This document shows, piece by piece, positions 38,538-50,200 of a DNA stretch of 64,000 bases. The translations under genes and the position numbers were made by a program. The notes beneath the pieces are model-generated. The model saw only the letters and a program-made list of their open reading frames with translations. It searched no databases and had not been told where the DNA came from. The stretch is from positions 372,001-436,000 of the forward strand of contig JARBJD010000022.1 of NCBI GenBank assembly GCA_033064195.1, given 5' to 3'. The stretch's first letter is position 1; each line of letters starts with the position of its first letter. The DNA comes from Blattamonas nauphoetae (taxonomy: Eukaryota; Preaxostyla; Oxymonadida).

Positions 38538-39777
38538 ATGACGACACTTCCATACCCCTTTGACAATTCTGTTTGTGATTACTTTTTCCACACTCATTTT
38601 ATTTTTTCTATCGGGCTTATCTCCAGTCTCCACCCCCAGAGAGTTCATCCTTCGATGTTTCACAACTTGGTAAGTTCCACATTCTTTTGTTGATTTCTGC
38701 AGATGATTCCAATCTTCTTTCACTTGAAGGAAATTTGTACGCTCCAGATATCGACCCCAAGAAAAATCGCTCTCCTGTCACTGATGAAGATCAGCTTGAC
38801 TCCTTAAAAGCTCCCCCAACATCCATTCCACAAGATAATTTTGATATTTCTGGACCATTTGAAGATCCAACGTTTACTATTCGTGATTTGATCAGACTAA
38901 AATTCTGGCAGCACTACTATGATGTCAACACGAAAACAGTCTCCAACTTTCCTTCTTTCCCAAATTTAGGTTGTAACTAGATTGTTTCATTCATTGTTAC
39001 CACACAAAGCTGCCCTTTACGAGAATGTGACGTCCACTAAACCAGATCTGTCTGTCCTTCCTTTAATTCATAGAACTAGTTATGGTCCCTTCTGGATTGC
39101 AACAACTGTTCTCTTTGCAATCTCCTTCTTTGGAAATTTGTCATCGTTAATCCGAAACGCGATTAAACCATCGGAAAAACCGTGGGCCTTCAATTTTGCG
39201 GCTGTCTGCAATTTTTACGTCTTCTGAATCACTTTTTCTCGATTTTTTGTGATTCTTTGATGGTTTTAGATCGGATTTGGAGCAATTCTTTGCTATACCA
39301 TCACTTTTTTGATTCCATTCCTCTTTGCCCTGCCAACCTACTTCTATCGAAAATCAGAAGCAGCCAAGGTATTTTATTCGCCATAACAAACAATTCTTGT
39401 TTAGAAACACTCACATATTGTCTGTCTCCATTCACTCCATCTGTCAAAACTGTTTTTCATTTTGGCGGATATATATGGTTATTCCCTTGCTCCCCAATTT
39501 GCTATTTCTGTGTGCCATGTTTCATTAATATTATTCGTCAGATTCTCACGCTCATCCCGTCACGAACGTTCACCGTCATTCTCTCCATCATCTCCTGCGG
39601 ATATGCTCTGTTCATCACAACAATCAACACAACCAAGTTGGTTCCTCTTTTGTTTATCTTTCTAGACTCGTTAAGACGTCACTTCCACACATATGGTTCT
39701 TCATATTTTTGGGGATCAATGCTGTCATCTATGTCACCGAAGCAATGTTCCTAATTTTTTATTTTTATCATTTATGA
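38538..39777 (+). CDS. YIPF: YIPF1/YIPF2-type Golgi membrane protein (Yip1 family)
   Basis: An eight- or nine-exon gene rebuilt across tiny introns (31 nt at 38939-38969, 24 nt at 39050-39073). The first exons read MTTLPYPFDNS-SPPPESSSF and contain the acidic, Pro-rich cytosolic N-terminus. Family landmarks follow: FWQHYYDVNTKTV, SLLPHK, then SKPDL-like TKPDLTSYGPFWIATTVLF, the Yip1 signature at the first membrane helix. Four to five hydrophobic segments follow, including IGFGAILCYTITFLIPFLFA and YGYSLAPQFAI, ending at TGA 39777. Yip1 proteins bind prenylated Rab GTPases and act in ER-Golgi traffic. The start at 38538 is supported because both N-terminal introns restore the frame. The exon containing the third helix is less certain. 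Confidence 0.85.
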
Positions 39778-39946
39778 ATACACCTCACATCTTTTTTGCA
39801 TGGTTTGAGATTCGGTGTCCTTTTCCATTCATTGAGAGGTGAAAGAAAAAAGAAGAAAAACAAGAAGGAGAGATCCAGACAACAATCGAAGAAAAATACC
39901 AAAAACACAAATGAAGACGTAAAATGATGACGTTATGCCAATTATA

Positions 39947-40675
39947 CTATTGGTCTTTTGGCGTGGTCAGATGTTCCTGAATGGTAAAGAGGTAATAGAC
40001 TCCAAAAATAGTGTTTGAGATCTCGAAACACCACCAAATCATCCTAAAGGCAACGTCGAGTACAATAACAATTTCTGGGAAGTATACAGGGGCAATATCG
40101 CCATTCTTGTTCAACATCTATGCCAAAAGAGAGTGAGTGGTGAGAAACTAGAACATACATGAGACCGCATCAATTCTAGGTTGAATAGATGGGAAAGAAT
40201 ATATCCGAATTGGAATAGACGTATGAGCGATCCAACAGTTGTGTGGATTAGAAATTGAAGTTTCGACTTGTGACCTTTGAGTAAAGATGATATTGGTTCG
40301 CCAAGTTTCATCCTTTTCTGCCAGATTTCCTTTCCATAATCCAATTGACCAAGAATATGTGGAAGTACGATCAAAATTCCGAGAAATCCATCAACAATCA
40401 AGAATGTCTGTTTAAACGGACAAGAGACATGGAAAAAGTGTAAAGCAAACAGCTGAAGTACTAAATGGTTTCTTCATATTAGTTGCAAGCATGTATGGAT
40501 ACAGGATGGAGAATGCGATGGATCCTGAACTGACAAAACCAACGATAAGGATGATTACCGACCAGATGAGTTGCGGAAGGATCCAGATGGCTTTTGTCTT
40601 CGAAGATTTGAACGGATAGAACAGAAGGGTAAAAATAAATGAGAGTGCGGCCTCATTTACAGTTTCCACATCCAT
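39947..40675 (-). CDS. Multi-pass membrane protein, unknown
   Basis: Three exons: ATG 40675 (MDVETVNEAALSF), a second opening FLIVDGFLGILIVLPHIL, and a third (MLNKNGDIAPVYFPEIVIVL) ending at TAG 39947. The introns are short, the second beginning GTATGTTC. The product of about 200 residues has around six hydrophobic helices, with a charged central loop (YGKEIWQKRMKLGEP) and a polar C-terminus (QEHLTTPKDQ). I do not recognise the family. The start lies 64 bp downstream of the stop of the preceding same-strand gene. A membrane channel or receptor-like function cannot be inferred. Confidence 0.6.
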
Positions 40676-40739
40676 TTTGTGATCGACCCTCAAGAGAGAC
40701 GAGAAAATTGTTGAGATGATAAGAAGATTCGTTCCTCAC

Positions 40740-43700
40740 TCAAGGTTGCTCCAATAATCGAGTAAGAACTATTCGAGCCCAAGTTGAGATTTTTTTGTAC
40801 TCTCCAGCGTGTGGACTCTCCAAATGAAAGTTGAGAATCTGAACAATAGCCTTTTCGATAAACTTCTGTGTGCATTTGGAATATTCAACGACAACAGGAT
40901 ATGATTCTCTCATTTTCTGCTGATTTTCTTCGTTGGCATGAGCGGCAAGTTCTTCTTCCGATATTCCTTCCCCAACAACTTCGATTGTGATGTTGGCTGA
41001 TGGAATCGGTGACGGCTGACGATTTATCGATTCTGGGTCATTGTCTTCACGCTCATCCAACGGTCTATCATCACTCACTCTTGAAGCATCCTCCACTTGT
41101 TGCTTAGCCTTCTGATCAAACACTTTCTTGACTGAGGTTCTGATTCGGGCAAGGTATTCGCTCAAATGCCACAGAACTTTCTCCAAAACGATCACATTCT
41201 CATTCAAAAGAGCGCCGACAACACCTCCCGAAACAATCACGGTTCCATCACTCGAAACAGTCAGCATTTTTCGGTCTGAGAGGACCGCATCGATGATAAG
41301 TCCAAGTTCGCCGATCGTTTCAATTTTTGTCTTCTCCTCCCCCTCTTCAACTTCAACGTCGTCCCACCAATTAATCTCGTTCGTGTCTGCTGACGTTGAT
41401 GGAGTGGGTTGGATGGATGGGACAGTTGGGATGAGTCGGAGAGGACGTTTAGCCGGGGTTCGATGGAGTAGCTCGAAGAACAGGCCGATGTCGTTGATGA
41501 TTCCTGTTTCAGCAAGGTCGATCGTGTGTTGGCCCTTCCCACCACAAATCAGTTTGACGAGAGAGGTCCAGAGAAGGATAGGAGCCCACTGGAGGAGAGA
41601 GAGACAAAAAGTGAAGACAGAGAAGGAAAAACATTTGATCTGGCGATGTCTGGAATGAGAGTCGAAGCACATCGGTGGAAGAGATACGATGGACGGAGTT
41701 CGAGAAAGGCTGGATGGAAGAAGGTTGCGGATTGGACAACCGAACGGAGGAGTCGGAGAATGGAAAAGAGGATCTGACGAGGCTTTGAACTGGCAATGAA
41801 GGCGAGAAATTGAGAATTTTGAAAGGTGGAGAGAGAGAAAGGAGACAAACATCATCAGTTTGAGCAGCCGTTCACAGAAGTCCTGTGGGTCCTCTCGAAT
41901 CACGTTTGTCACTCGGGTGCTGTTTTCCAAGATGAACGAGAGACTGAGTAATGTTCTTTCCAACACTCGATCATCCAGACTCATGGTTGGATTAACAGGG
42001 GTTGCCAACTATGTTGAAAGAAAGAAAAACAGAGAAAATGAAACTATGATTTCATCGTGCTCTTCTGATCCGTTAAACTCGTTTTCAGGACGATCAATGT
42101 TCATGTCCTGTCGTCGCTTCTCCCTCCATGCAAACTCGATCTCACTCTGCGCCCGAAGGTGTTCTTCGAAATACCAAATCAACAATTTCCATTCATTCGG
42201 TGTTTTGGTACCTTTCAGCATCAAACACAGACATGAAGCACACTGCAGTTTGACCTGATGACAGAGGCGTTGCTCCTCAGCCCATTTGACAGAATCGATG
42301 AATGACTCTGAGGATATGAGAAAGGTGAAAACAGACGAGACAAGAATTGAAAAAGTGATGTCAGTTTCTCCATGACAAGTTTGAACAAGATTTGGTTTGT
42401 GAAAAAGAGAGGTTGTTTGAATGTTGTTGTGAGAGCCTGACCTGTGAGACTCTCGCTAACTATGTAGAGTTGTTGGAGCAGAATTTGTTTTGAAGAAATC
42501 GATTGTGTGGCAAATTGGGAACTGTTGTTCGCGAGCAGTTTATACGTCAATTGCCATTCGTCGAACGCATACCCTGTCGAAAGGGTTTCTATTTTTATGG
42601 AAATTTGTGATTGGGTGAGAAGAGATTCACTGTTTTCGAAAGACTCGTTGGTATCTTGCATGAACGGAGGATATACGATTTCTGTCCCAACAAGCATCGT
42701 TCGTTGAGACAGACTGAAATACCAATCTGGAATGACGAATGGTTCATCTTCTTTCTCCCTTTTTATTATTTTTGCCTGATTTGGTGTGGGGACACGTTCT
42801 ATCGTTTGTTCAAGAGCAGGCTCAAGATGAGAAGGTGCTTTTGGAGTGTACTTCTTTTTTGGTGCAACTTTTCGAGGTGTTCTCTGTGGCTGAGGTGTCT
42901 GAATAAGGTAATCGACGTATTGGGCGGCTTTCCGGCGAAGCCGAGGATGTCGAGTGGGCTCCTCATCTGTATCTGAGTCAATAATAATTAATTCATTCAG
43001 TGTATCTAACAATCCCCATTTTGGTGGGATATGGTCTGTGTGAACAACGTGTTCATCTCGTTCTGAAGATTGTCTCTTCGTCTTTTTGATTTGGACATGT
43101 TCTGGAGTCTGTGCTCGTGAAACTGATAGTTTCTCGTTGAATGCTCGCTCTTCAGCTTGATCTTTTTGGATTTCAGCGTTAAGTTTGTTTCGTTCAGAGC
43201 GTTGTCGTTGGGACCTGTAGGTTTTTCTTTGTGCTTGGAGTCTTTTCCGTTCCTTGCTTGCCTGCGGTGATTCATTCACTTCATTCAAACGGAGTTCCCG
43301 AGCGATAGAATCCGGGATATTGGTGTCTTGTAGAATGGTGGGGATAGAATGAGTGACGAGGGGAGGGTACGACAATTCAGGTTGTTGCGACTTGTATACT
43401 CCTGTTATGGCTTTAATGTCAGAAATAAGTCGTTTTTGATCGTCGCTACTTTGTGTTTCGAGCCAATTCAGGACAGAAACGAGGTTGTTTAGTGTATCTG
43501 TGGAATCAATGTTGTGTGACGAAGATTTGAGAATATATAAGACTCCAAGTTCAATTGAGAGCTGAATAATATCAGCTCCTTTATTCAGAGAATGCCTTCA
43601 AGAGAGAATAGATGACAATAATGAGAACAAGATGAGATACAAGAGCATTTTGATTCCAGATTGATAGCACATATTGTTTTGTGTAGATATGAGAGAAAAG

Positions 43701-44465
43701 GACGTAAACAGCGACGAAATATCTGAATAGCCCGAATTTTCCTGTGATAAACGTTCAGATATGAGTGCAAGCACTATTTGGGAGAGAATCTGAAAGAGTG
43801 AATTGAAAGTGGTTAGAAGGAGAGAAAACACAAACAGTACACTGTCGAGAGTGATTAGATGAACATAATGTTTGAATTTGTTGTGTTACATTTGGCAAAT
43901 GATAGAGAGGATGCTCGTGCGAAGGATCTGAGGGCGACAATATTAACATGAAGAATATCGGGAGACTAATTCATGATATCAAATGAAAAGAAGATGTTGA
44001 ATTGAATCTGAGAATTGTTGTCGAAAATACTTTCTATTGCGATGTGAAGGAGAGAATTTAAAGATTCCTGGATTTGTTGAGAATTGTTCGAGTACAATCC
44101 ACCCAGTAATCCAAACTCTGTTGAAATCTATGAGTTATAATGGAAATGATGAATAGAAAGATAAGATTTGATGAATTTCAAGAAATTCAGACAAAACAAA
44201 AACAATGACCGGTTGGTCCAGGGAATTCAGAGGCAATGCACGATCACCACCTGGGGATGAAATATGCGGATCTCGAATCATTTTTTGGATATTTCGAGCG
44301 AAGCTGTCCAAAATGAGGTGTTGATATCGATCAGGCCATGAAGGAGATTTGTCCAACTGTACGATGTTAATTATGAATCACTCGAAGTGAATACTCGAGA
44401 TTTGGACGAAAAACAAGGACACAGGTCGAAAAACTTAAATACGAAATGGTTATCGTCGTGTTCAT
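40740..44465 (-). CDS. Large multi-exon protein, unknown, with basic region and SIM-like motif
   Basis: At least eight exons with homology-free but consistent splicing: for example a 25-nt intron joins NLEYSLR to LDKSPSWPDRYQHLIL. The N-terminal third is helical and hydrophobic in a HEAT-like way. The centre (about 43375-42750) is Lys/Arg/Gln-rich, with a coiled-coil stretch (RKRLQAQRKTYRSQRQRSER) and NELIIIDSDTDEEPTR, a strong SUMO-interaction-like motif of a hydrophobic core followed by acidic residues. The C-terminal part (42008-40740) is helical with an acidic patch (WWDDVEVEEGEEKT) and ends RIVLTRLLEQP. A nuclear role is suggested by basic stretches. I do not recognise the family. Start ATG 44465 is tentative; the stop at 40740 is firm. 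Confidence 0.55.
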
Positions 44466-44577
44466 GTATCCTTGAAATTTGACGGGGAAGATACTAAGGG
44501 GATGTTTAGCACATGGAATTGATGATATTGAAGCTGAAAAAGAGATAGCAATCACTTAGAAGGTCAGGAACAGCATA

Positions 44578-44855
44578 CTACAGGAGCGCTGCGTGGATAA
44601 CACCACCAATCCATGTGAAGCAGTAACAGAGCAAGCTTATGATTATATGGATCAAGAAGTTCATTCTACGAAAGAAAAAAAGAAAATTGACAGTTTCCGG
44701 GAAGATTCATACGAGCGCTTGACATCGTCAACTGAAATTGAAAAAGAATAGGTGATGTAGGAATGAGCCATACCGAAGTTCATCAGGATAACTGCAATCG
44801 GAGAGATGAAGATGATGCACAACCAGAGAATAATATCCCAAACACCAAAAGCCAT
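44578..44855 (-). CDS. PMP3: PMP3/SNA/RCI2-type small membrane proteolipid (UPF0057)
   Basis: Three short exons joined by 42- and 26-nt introns give about 68 residues. The two helices match the family: DIILWLCIIFISPIAVIL (compare the DxxxxLLAxFLPPxAVFL pattern) and LIHIIISLLCYCFTWIGGVI followed by HAALL (compare the GxIPGIIHAxY end). The usual PP turn of helix 1 is SP here. The loop between helices (DDVKRSYESSRK) is longer and more charged than normal and lacks the usual CG. PMP3 proteins sit in the plasma membrane and affect membrane potential and salt tolerance in yeast and plants. The start ATG 44855 gives MAFGVWDII. The gene is too fragmented to appear as one open frame. Confidence 0.8.
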
Positions 44856-45035
44856 TTCGATGGTAAGCTTTAGGAGGAAAATGATCATCCCATACCCCAA
44901 ACAAAAAGACCTTGTGCGAAGCCTCAGACACTTATCCGAAAAATTCTCGGAAAAATTGAAGAAATGACAAAATAAACAACGGAAAATGTGAAGTCATCGT
45001 GAAATGTTCTTGAAATGAAGAAAAAATCAATGTTT

Positions 45036-47069
45036 TCAAAACGTTTGAGAGATCGAATTGTAAAACACGATATATTCGTTAAATGGGACTTCATCGTTTT
45101 TCAATCGTTTGATCATTTGATTCGAATCATCTTGAAGAATAGCTTTCTTTGGTAATTTTGAAGGGATCGATTTCTTTTGATGAATTTGGATTGATTGTGG
45201 GTTTTCTACAGGATCCAGCGAATGTTCCACAGATTGGATAGATTGGATCTCGACGACCTGTGCTGGATGAGATGATGATGTGGAAATCTGAGCAGGAGGG
45301 GGAGCTGTTTGTTCTGGTGGTTCTTTGGGAGATGTGGGAGGTGTGAAAAACATGTCGAGTGTCGACTGAGATTTAGGTTTCTGAGGTGGGGAGGGAGAAG
45401 ATTTTGGGAGAGGGATTGAGGAAGGCGGTGGGGGAAGTGGTGGTGATGTGATAATCCGGCTGTCGGGTGGTTGAGCCTTCGGTACAGGTGAAGTGGGTTG
45501 TGAGTTATGAGATGAAGATGGGTTTGGCGAAGTGGGTTTGAAAGACAGTGACTTGTGGTAGGGAGAGAACACTGCTCGAGGCGGAGGGTACGAGAGTGGG
45601 ACCAACGGAATCGAGTTCTTGGCTTGAGATGATGGTCTCGGTGAATGTGGCAGCGGGAGTGGAAAGACGAGGGGTTTAGCAGAGACTGCTGGTGACGAAG
45701 GAGAAATTGGTGGTTTGAAAACCTTCTTCGACCGCAGTGGTGGAGAAAGATCATCCCCAGAAATGACAATGGGTTCTTCGGAGTTTGTGGTCGGAGGAGG
45801 CGGACGAGTATGGGATTTCGTTGAAGGAACTTGGGCTTTCCATTGGGTTTTGGGCGCCGGAAACTGTAGTGGATGGGTCAGATGTCGTTGTCTTCTCTGA
45901 TTATCTGACATATCTGCTTCTTCTTTTGCGAGTAACTCCAGGAGTCGGTTCTGCCGCTCTTTTTCTCGCCAGACCAAGATGTCATAAATGACGTTGTTTA
46001 CAATGGGAGAAATTGTAAAATCGTCGCAAAGATGGCGATTATTCATGAATATTGTTGGCTCTTTCAACGCAAGTTGGATTTGTTCCGTGAAGTAGAGAGA
46101 TTTGGGGGCTTTTGGGAGGAGGAGGAGTGGGAAGTACAGGTTTAGGGGGATCTTCTTAAAAGGAACCTGATCCATCACCATTGAAACAAAGTTGAGGAGA
46201 TCTCTGTGAATGGTTCGCTGAAAGAGTTGAGTTCGAAGATTTGGGTTTGTTGAAAAATCTTGGATCGTCCTATTCTTATATTTATCCTCTTTCATCATTT
46301 CAAAGATCTCACTCGACTCCATCTCATTATAGTCTGGATAATGAAAGACTTTGGAGAAAGATAGTCCATGGGGGATCGGTTCGTTATCTGTTTCTGCACT
46401 GATTTGGGCATGGCGAATATCTCTGATTTTTTCCTTGAAATCTTCTTGAAACATCTGCTTCATGAGAGAAGTCAACTTTTTTTGTTCGATCTGCTTCACA
46501 TGACTTCTTTCTGTTTCGTAAGAAGGATCTGATTTTTGAATGATTTTTCTGCCATCACCAGATGAAATGAGATTTGAGGAAAACCCAATCTCTTCTACAG
46601 AACCATCATCATCCCAGACAACTGTATCATGATCCACAAATAGAGGATCAATGACATGAGTGGCAGGAAGCATCGTTGTTAGAGTGATCAGTGGAGTAAA
46701 GGACAGCACATTGGAATAATGATCATTCGGAACGTCAGGAGCAAGTTGAGGGGTAGGCCAAAAGGTGGGAGAAGTGATTGGTGGATAAACAGGTGTTGGG
46801 ACAGTATCAGTGCGATGAACTTTTTTATGTCGTTTACGAGGTTTTTTTGGCTTAATCGGGACATCTGAGTCTGATTCCAGAATCTCAACAATATCTACTT
46901 TTGTACCATCAGCTCGCACTTCTTGAAACTCAAAGAAAGTCGGTCTGGATGGTGTCTTAACGATAGGATTTGGTGTTGTGTGTTGTGGATATTTCCGAGG
47001 TCTACCTCGCTTTTTCTTGAAAGAAGGCTCTTGTTCCCGAGAGAAATGATGATTCTGACGCTTGTCCAT
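45036..47069 (-). CDS. AT-hook, SIM-like and PIP-box nuclear protein
   Basis: An intronless 677-codon gene; ATG 47069 is the first true ATG. An N-terminal AT-hook (KKKRGRPRKYP, about residues 19-29) should bind the minor groove of AT-rich DNA. Two SUMO-interaction-like motifs follow: VEILESDSD near 64 and EPIVISGDD near 435. A folded-looking middle (FVSMVMDQVPFKKIPLNLYF onward, about 270-370) has no recognised family. The C-terminal third is Pro/Ser-rich and carries a perfect PCNA-interacting peptide, SQSTLDMFF (Q568 to F575). The combination points to a protein acting at replication forks or repair sites through PCNA, SUMO and DNA; this is inference from motifs. It sits next to a DDT-PHD-WSD gene on the same strand. 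Confidence 0.75.
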   Translation of the reverse strand: MDKRQNHHFSREQEPSFKKKRGRPRKYPQHTTPNPIVKTPSRPTFFEFQEVRADGTKVDIVEILESDSDVPIKPKKPRKRHKKVHRTDTVPTPVYPPITSPTFWPTPQLAPDVPNDHYSNVLSFTPLITLTTMLPATHVIDPLFVDHDTVVWDDDGSVEEIGFSSNLISSGDGRKIIQKSDPSYETERSHVKQIEQKKLTSLMKQMFQEDFKEKIRDIRHAQISAETDNEPIPHGLSFSKVFHYPDYNEMESSEIFEMMKEDKYKNRTIQDFSTNPNLRTQLFQRTIHRDLLNFVSMVMDQVPFKKIPLNLYFPLLLLPKAPKSLYFTEQIQLALKEPTIFMNNRHLCDDFTISPIVNNVIYDILVWREKERQNRLLELLAKEEADMSDNQRRQRHLTHPLQFPAPKTQWKAQVPSTKSHTRPPPPTTNSEEPIVISGDDLSPPLRSKKVFKPPISPSSPAVSAKPLVFPLPLPHSPRPSSQAKNSIPLVPLSYPPPRAVFSPYHKSLSFKPTSPNPSSSHNSQPTSPVPKAQPPDSRIITSPPLPPPPSSIPLPKSSPSPPQKPKSQSTLDMFFTPPTSPKEPPEQTAPPPAQISTSSSHPAQVVEIQSIQSVEHSLDPVENPQSIQIHQKKSIPSKLPKKAILQDDSNQMIKRLKNDEVPFNEYIVFYNSISQTF
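45345..45368 (-). other. PIP-box coding segment
   Basis: Encodes QSTLDMFF, which fits the consensus Q-x-x-(L/I/M)-x-x-(F/Y)-(F/Y) exactly and lies in a Pro/Ser-rich, presumably unstructured tail, the usual setting for PCNA-binding peptides. Confidence 0.8.
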
Positions 47070-47223
47070 CGACAATCAGAACAGAAAAGAAAAATAATGG
47101 CCGAACTTGCGCTCGTTCCACAGGGGCAAATGGACAATGTTATGGATCTTCACGAATCAAAAAAACTTTCATCATTCATGAAATGCATTCAAAGACGGAA
47201 TATTTCATCAAAATCAAGAATAA

Positions 47224-50200
47224 TTAAGACAACACAATTGGTATAGTGTTCTCCTTCTTCTCCATTAAGCCTGTCTGGATCGTCCTCAACGATGTCTTAA
47301 GTGATGCATGGGCCAGTGATCGAGTCTGAAGTTCACTGAGCAAACTCTGAACAGATTCCAGCGTCTGATCCATCATTCCCCAGCCAAAAACACGCATCGG
47401 CTCTAATTTTGGCAGCTTTCCATCATTTTTCTTGTCAGGGGCACTTTCCAGCAAACTCATACCTCCATCAAACACAAAAATGTGTTCTGGATCAAACCCA
47501 AAAGAGAAGAATGTGCGTCCGATTGAATCAAATCCGAGGGGACTTGAGGAGAGAGAGAGCGAACCGAGAGTAACCTGCCCGAATTGTGGCGGTGTGGAAA
47601 TGCTTCGAAGGACAGCATTGTGTTGGGTGATCTCTGATTGACAGAGGGCGATCGTTGTTTTGGCTTCTTCTTTGGATCTCTCACATTCATCCAGGTCTGT
47701 CTGGAGTTGTTGACGTTCTCGATTTCGAGCGAGAGTCTGTACCTCTCCATCAGAATCAGACTCACTCAGAGTATCTCGGTACAACTTCTGGGAAAGTGGA
47801 GTTTCTGGCGACTGAGTGGTGGTCTCAGAGAGAGTTTTGAGGATTTCAGCGATTCTGTTATCGATCTCGATTTCATTTTTGACCATTTCGAAGATACGCT
47901 CGTTCAGAAGTTCAATTTGTGTTCGTAGCTCTGACAATCGTCGAACTTCGCTGTTGCAAGCGTTGGCGACGAGAACAGCGATGGGCTGAGACGACACAGC
48001 AAGGTCGGAGAGAAGAAGAAGGAGATCGAGTTTCTCGGCCGGTTCCAGACAGTGATATGTGCTGTTCTGCACTCTTCCCGCAGAATCGAGAGGATAGCTC
48101 GTTCCGATGAGGTCTGGTGGGAGTGATTGAGTGAGAGCGAGGTGGGCACGACAATGATGGCAGTAGACTGCAGGCGTCGATGGATGGTGGGACTCAGCTG
48201 TGGGAGTTGTGTGAGGAGGTTCGTCTTGATCACGGAGCATTTGCTCTGGTTGAACGGTTTCCTCAGATGGGACAATGGGCGTCGAGGAGAGAGATGGAGA
48301 ATGAGAGGGAAAAACTGAACCCCCTGAAGACAACAGATTTCCATCGTCACTCGCACTGACACACCATGCATGTAACATCTCTCCACATAGTGAGCATGGA
48401 ACCATTTTTCCTTTCGTATTCTGACAGTACAGACATTTAGGTGGCGGCATAGGAGCCTCGATTACGTTATTCATCGTCCGTGCTTCTTCCATCAATTCAT
48501 CGACTTCCTTCTTTCGTGGTGGCTTCTTCTTCAATCGGAATGTGCGTTGCTTCTTTGGCTTCACTTTGTCTAGTTTTCTGTCCTCCGCCGCCAGAAACGC
48601 CAGAATCCCATCCGAATCCGCACTCATATCAGAAATGATGGCAGCGTTGCTTCCGGTTGAAGAGCACGTCACACTCTCATAACTGTCCGACGTTTCGTCC
48701 TCTCGTTCCATCGCCTCCCGCGTGAGAAAGTTGATTGCTGATCTGATGTCGCTTTCTTGCTGTTTCTTTGCTCCACGAGTCATTCGATGTGTGGTCGGTG
48801 ACAGATTATCAACGAAATCTCCGTCCAACAATCGCTCACCTAAATCGCTTGCGATCCTTCTGCTTCGTTTGTCGTCCCCTAGCTTAATCCCAAAAGTTGT
48901 GTTGACTTTCTCGAGAAGAGCGTGTTTTCGCTGCTGTTTCCCGAGCTCCTGCAAGTGCTCCATTTCGGCCTCTGCTCTGATTGCTAATCGAGAGCTTCTG
49001 CGAGTCGGTTTGACAATCGGTCGTTTTCGAGCTACTTTCCTTCCATAAGAGGATTCTTCATCGGTGAACTCATCTTCGCTGTCGGAGGTTTGTTCAAAAT
49101 CGTAAGGATCTGACTTTCGGCATTTCCGTTTGGTTGTGTCAATGGAGGACGATTCGATTTCGATGACAAATTCACTGCCGTCTTCGGGAGAAGATTGTGC
49201 GTCATCTGACTCGTCTTCAAAACGGAGTTTCGATTGGTGTTTTCCAGAGTGAGATGTGGGAGTTGCATTCTGTTTCTTTGTCTCCAGAGAGGATGCTGAG
49301 GGAAGAGTGAACGAGAAACCTGGTTGAGGGGTCTTCTGAGTCTGTTTCTGACGGAGTGTCAGTTGATGAGAGGAGTCAACTTCACTCAGACTCTCAATTG
49401 ACTCTCCAGAATCATCCGACACATCACTCTTCCCCTTCCCACCAACCAGTCTTTTCTCCTCATCCTGCTCGAAGTTACCCAACTCCCCCTCACTGTCCTG
49501 AAATTCTATCAACTCCTCCTGATGATCTGCATCTTGCTCTTCTTCATACACCATCACAACACCGGTTGGGAGTGTCTTTTTCTGAGGTGTTGTTGGTATG
49601 TGTGAAGGCCTTGGGGCGAGAAGATTCGAGTACATCGTGGAAGAAGCAGCTTTGACCAGGGACGCACGTGTGGAGTGCTGAGGGGTCGTACCTTTGCTCT
49701 GAGCATCAAGAAGCTTCTGTTTTCTCTCTTCAGCAAGTTTCTGTCGACGTTCCTGTGCCATCTTTGAGTATTCAGCGTCGACATCGATGGGTTCTTCCCA
49801 ATCGGAGAGGACAGACGATTCTTCTGAAGAAGAAGGATGACTACTTTCGTTCAGTGACTCGTCTGGTTCTGGTTTGTGCTCATCTTGCTCCGTTGGAATG
49901 AGTAATAGTCCACTTTCGTTTGATTCGAAGATGAACATCAATTCAGCTTGCTGCTGACTGTTCCATCCACAAATCTTCAATCGAAGACGTCGTGTTCGCT
50001 GAATAATTTCATAAATTCGAAGAATCTCCTCATTTTTCTCGCTGTTTGATTTGATTTTTGTTGGAACTCTGAGAACACTCCGAATTTGTTCTAGAGACAT
50101 TAATTCAATTGTCTTGAGGAAAACTGGAAGAAAAAGACACCAATTGTCAGATGTGATGGAGCGAAGAGCATTCCTGAGGACATTTCGTTCGGATTGCCCT

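Noticed and set aside
49356-49655. 99-codon plus-strand ORF rich in His, Pro and Ser
   Set aside because: Antisense of the acidic middle of the DDT-PHD-WSD gene.
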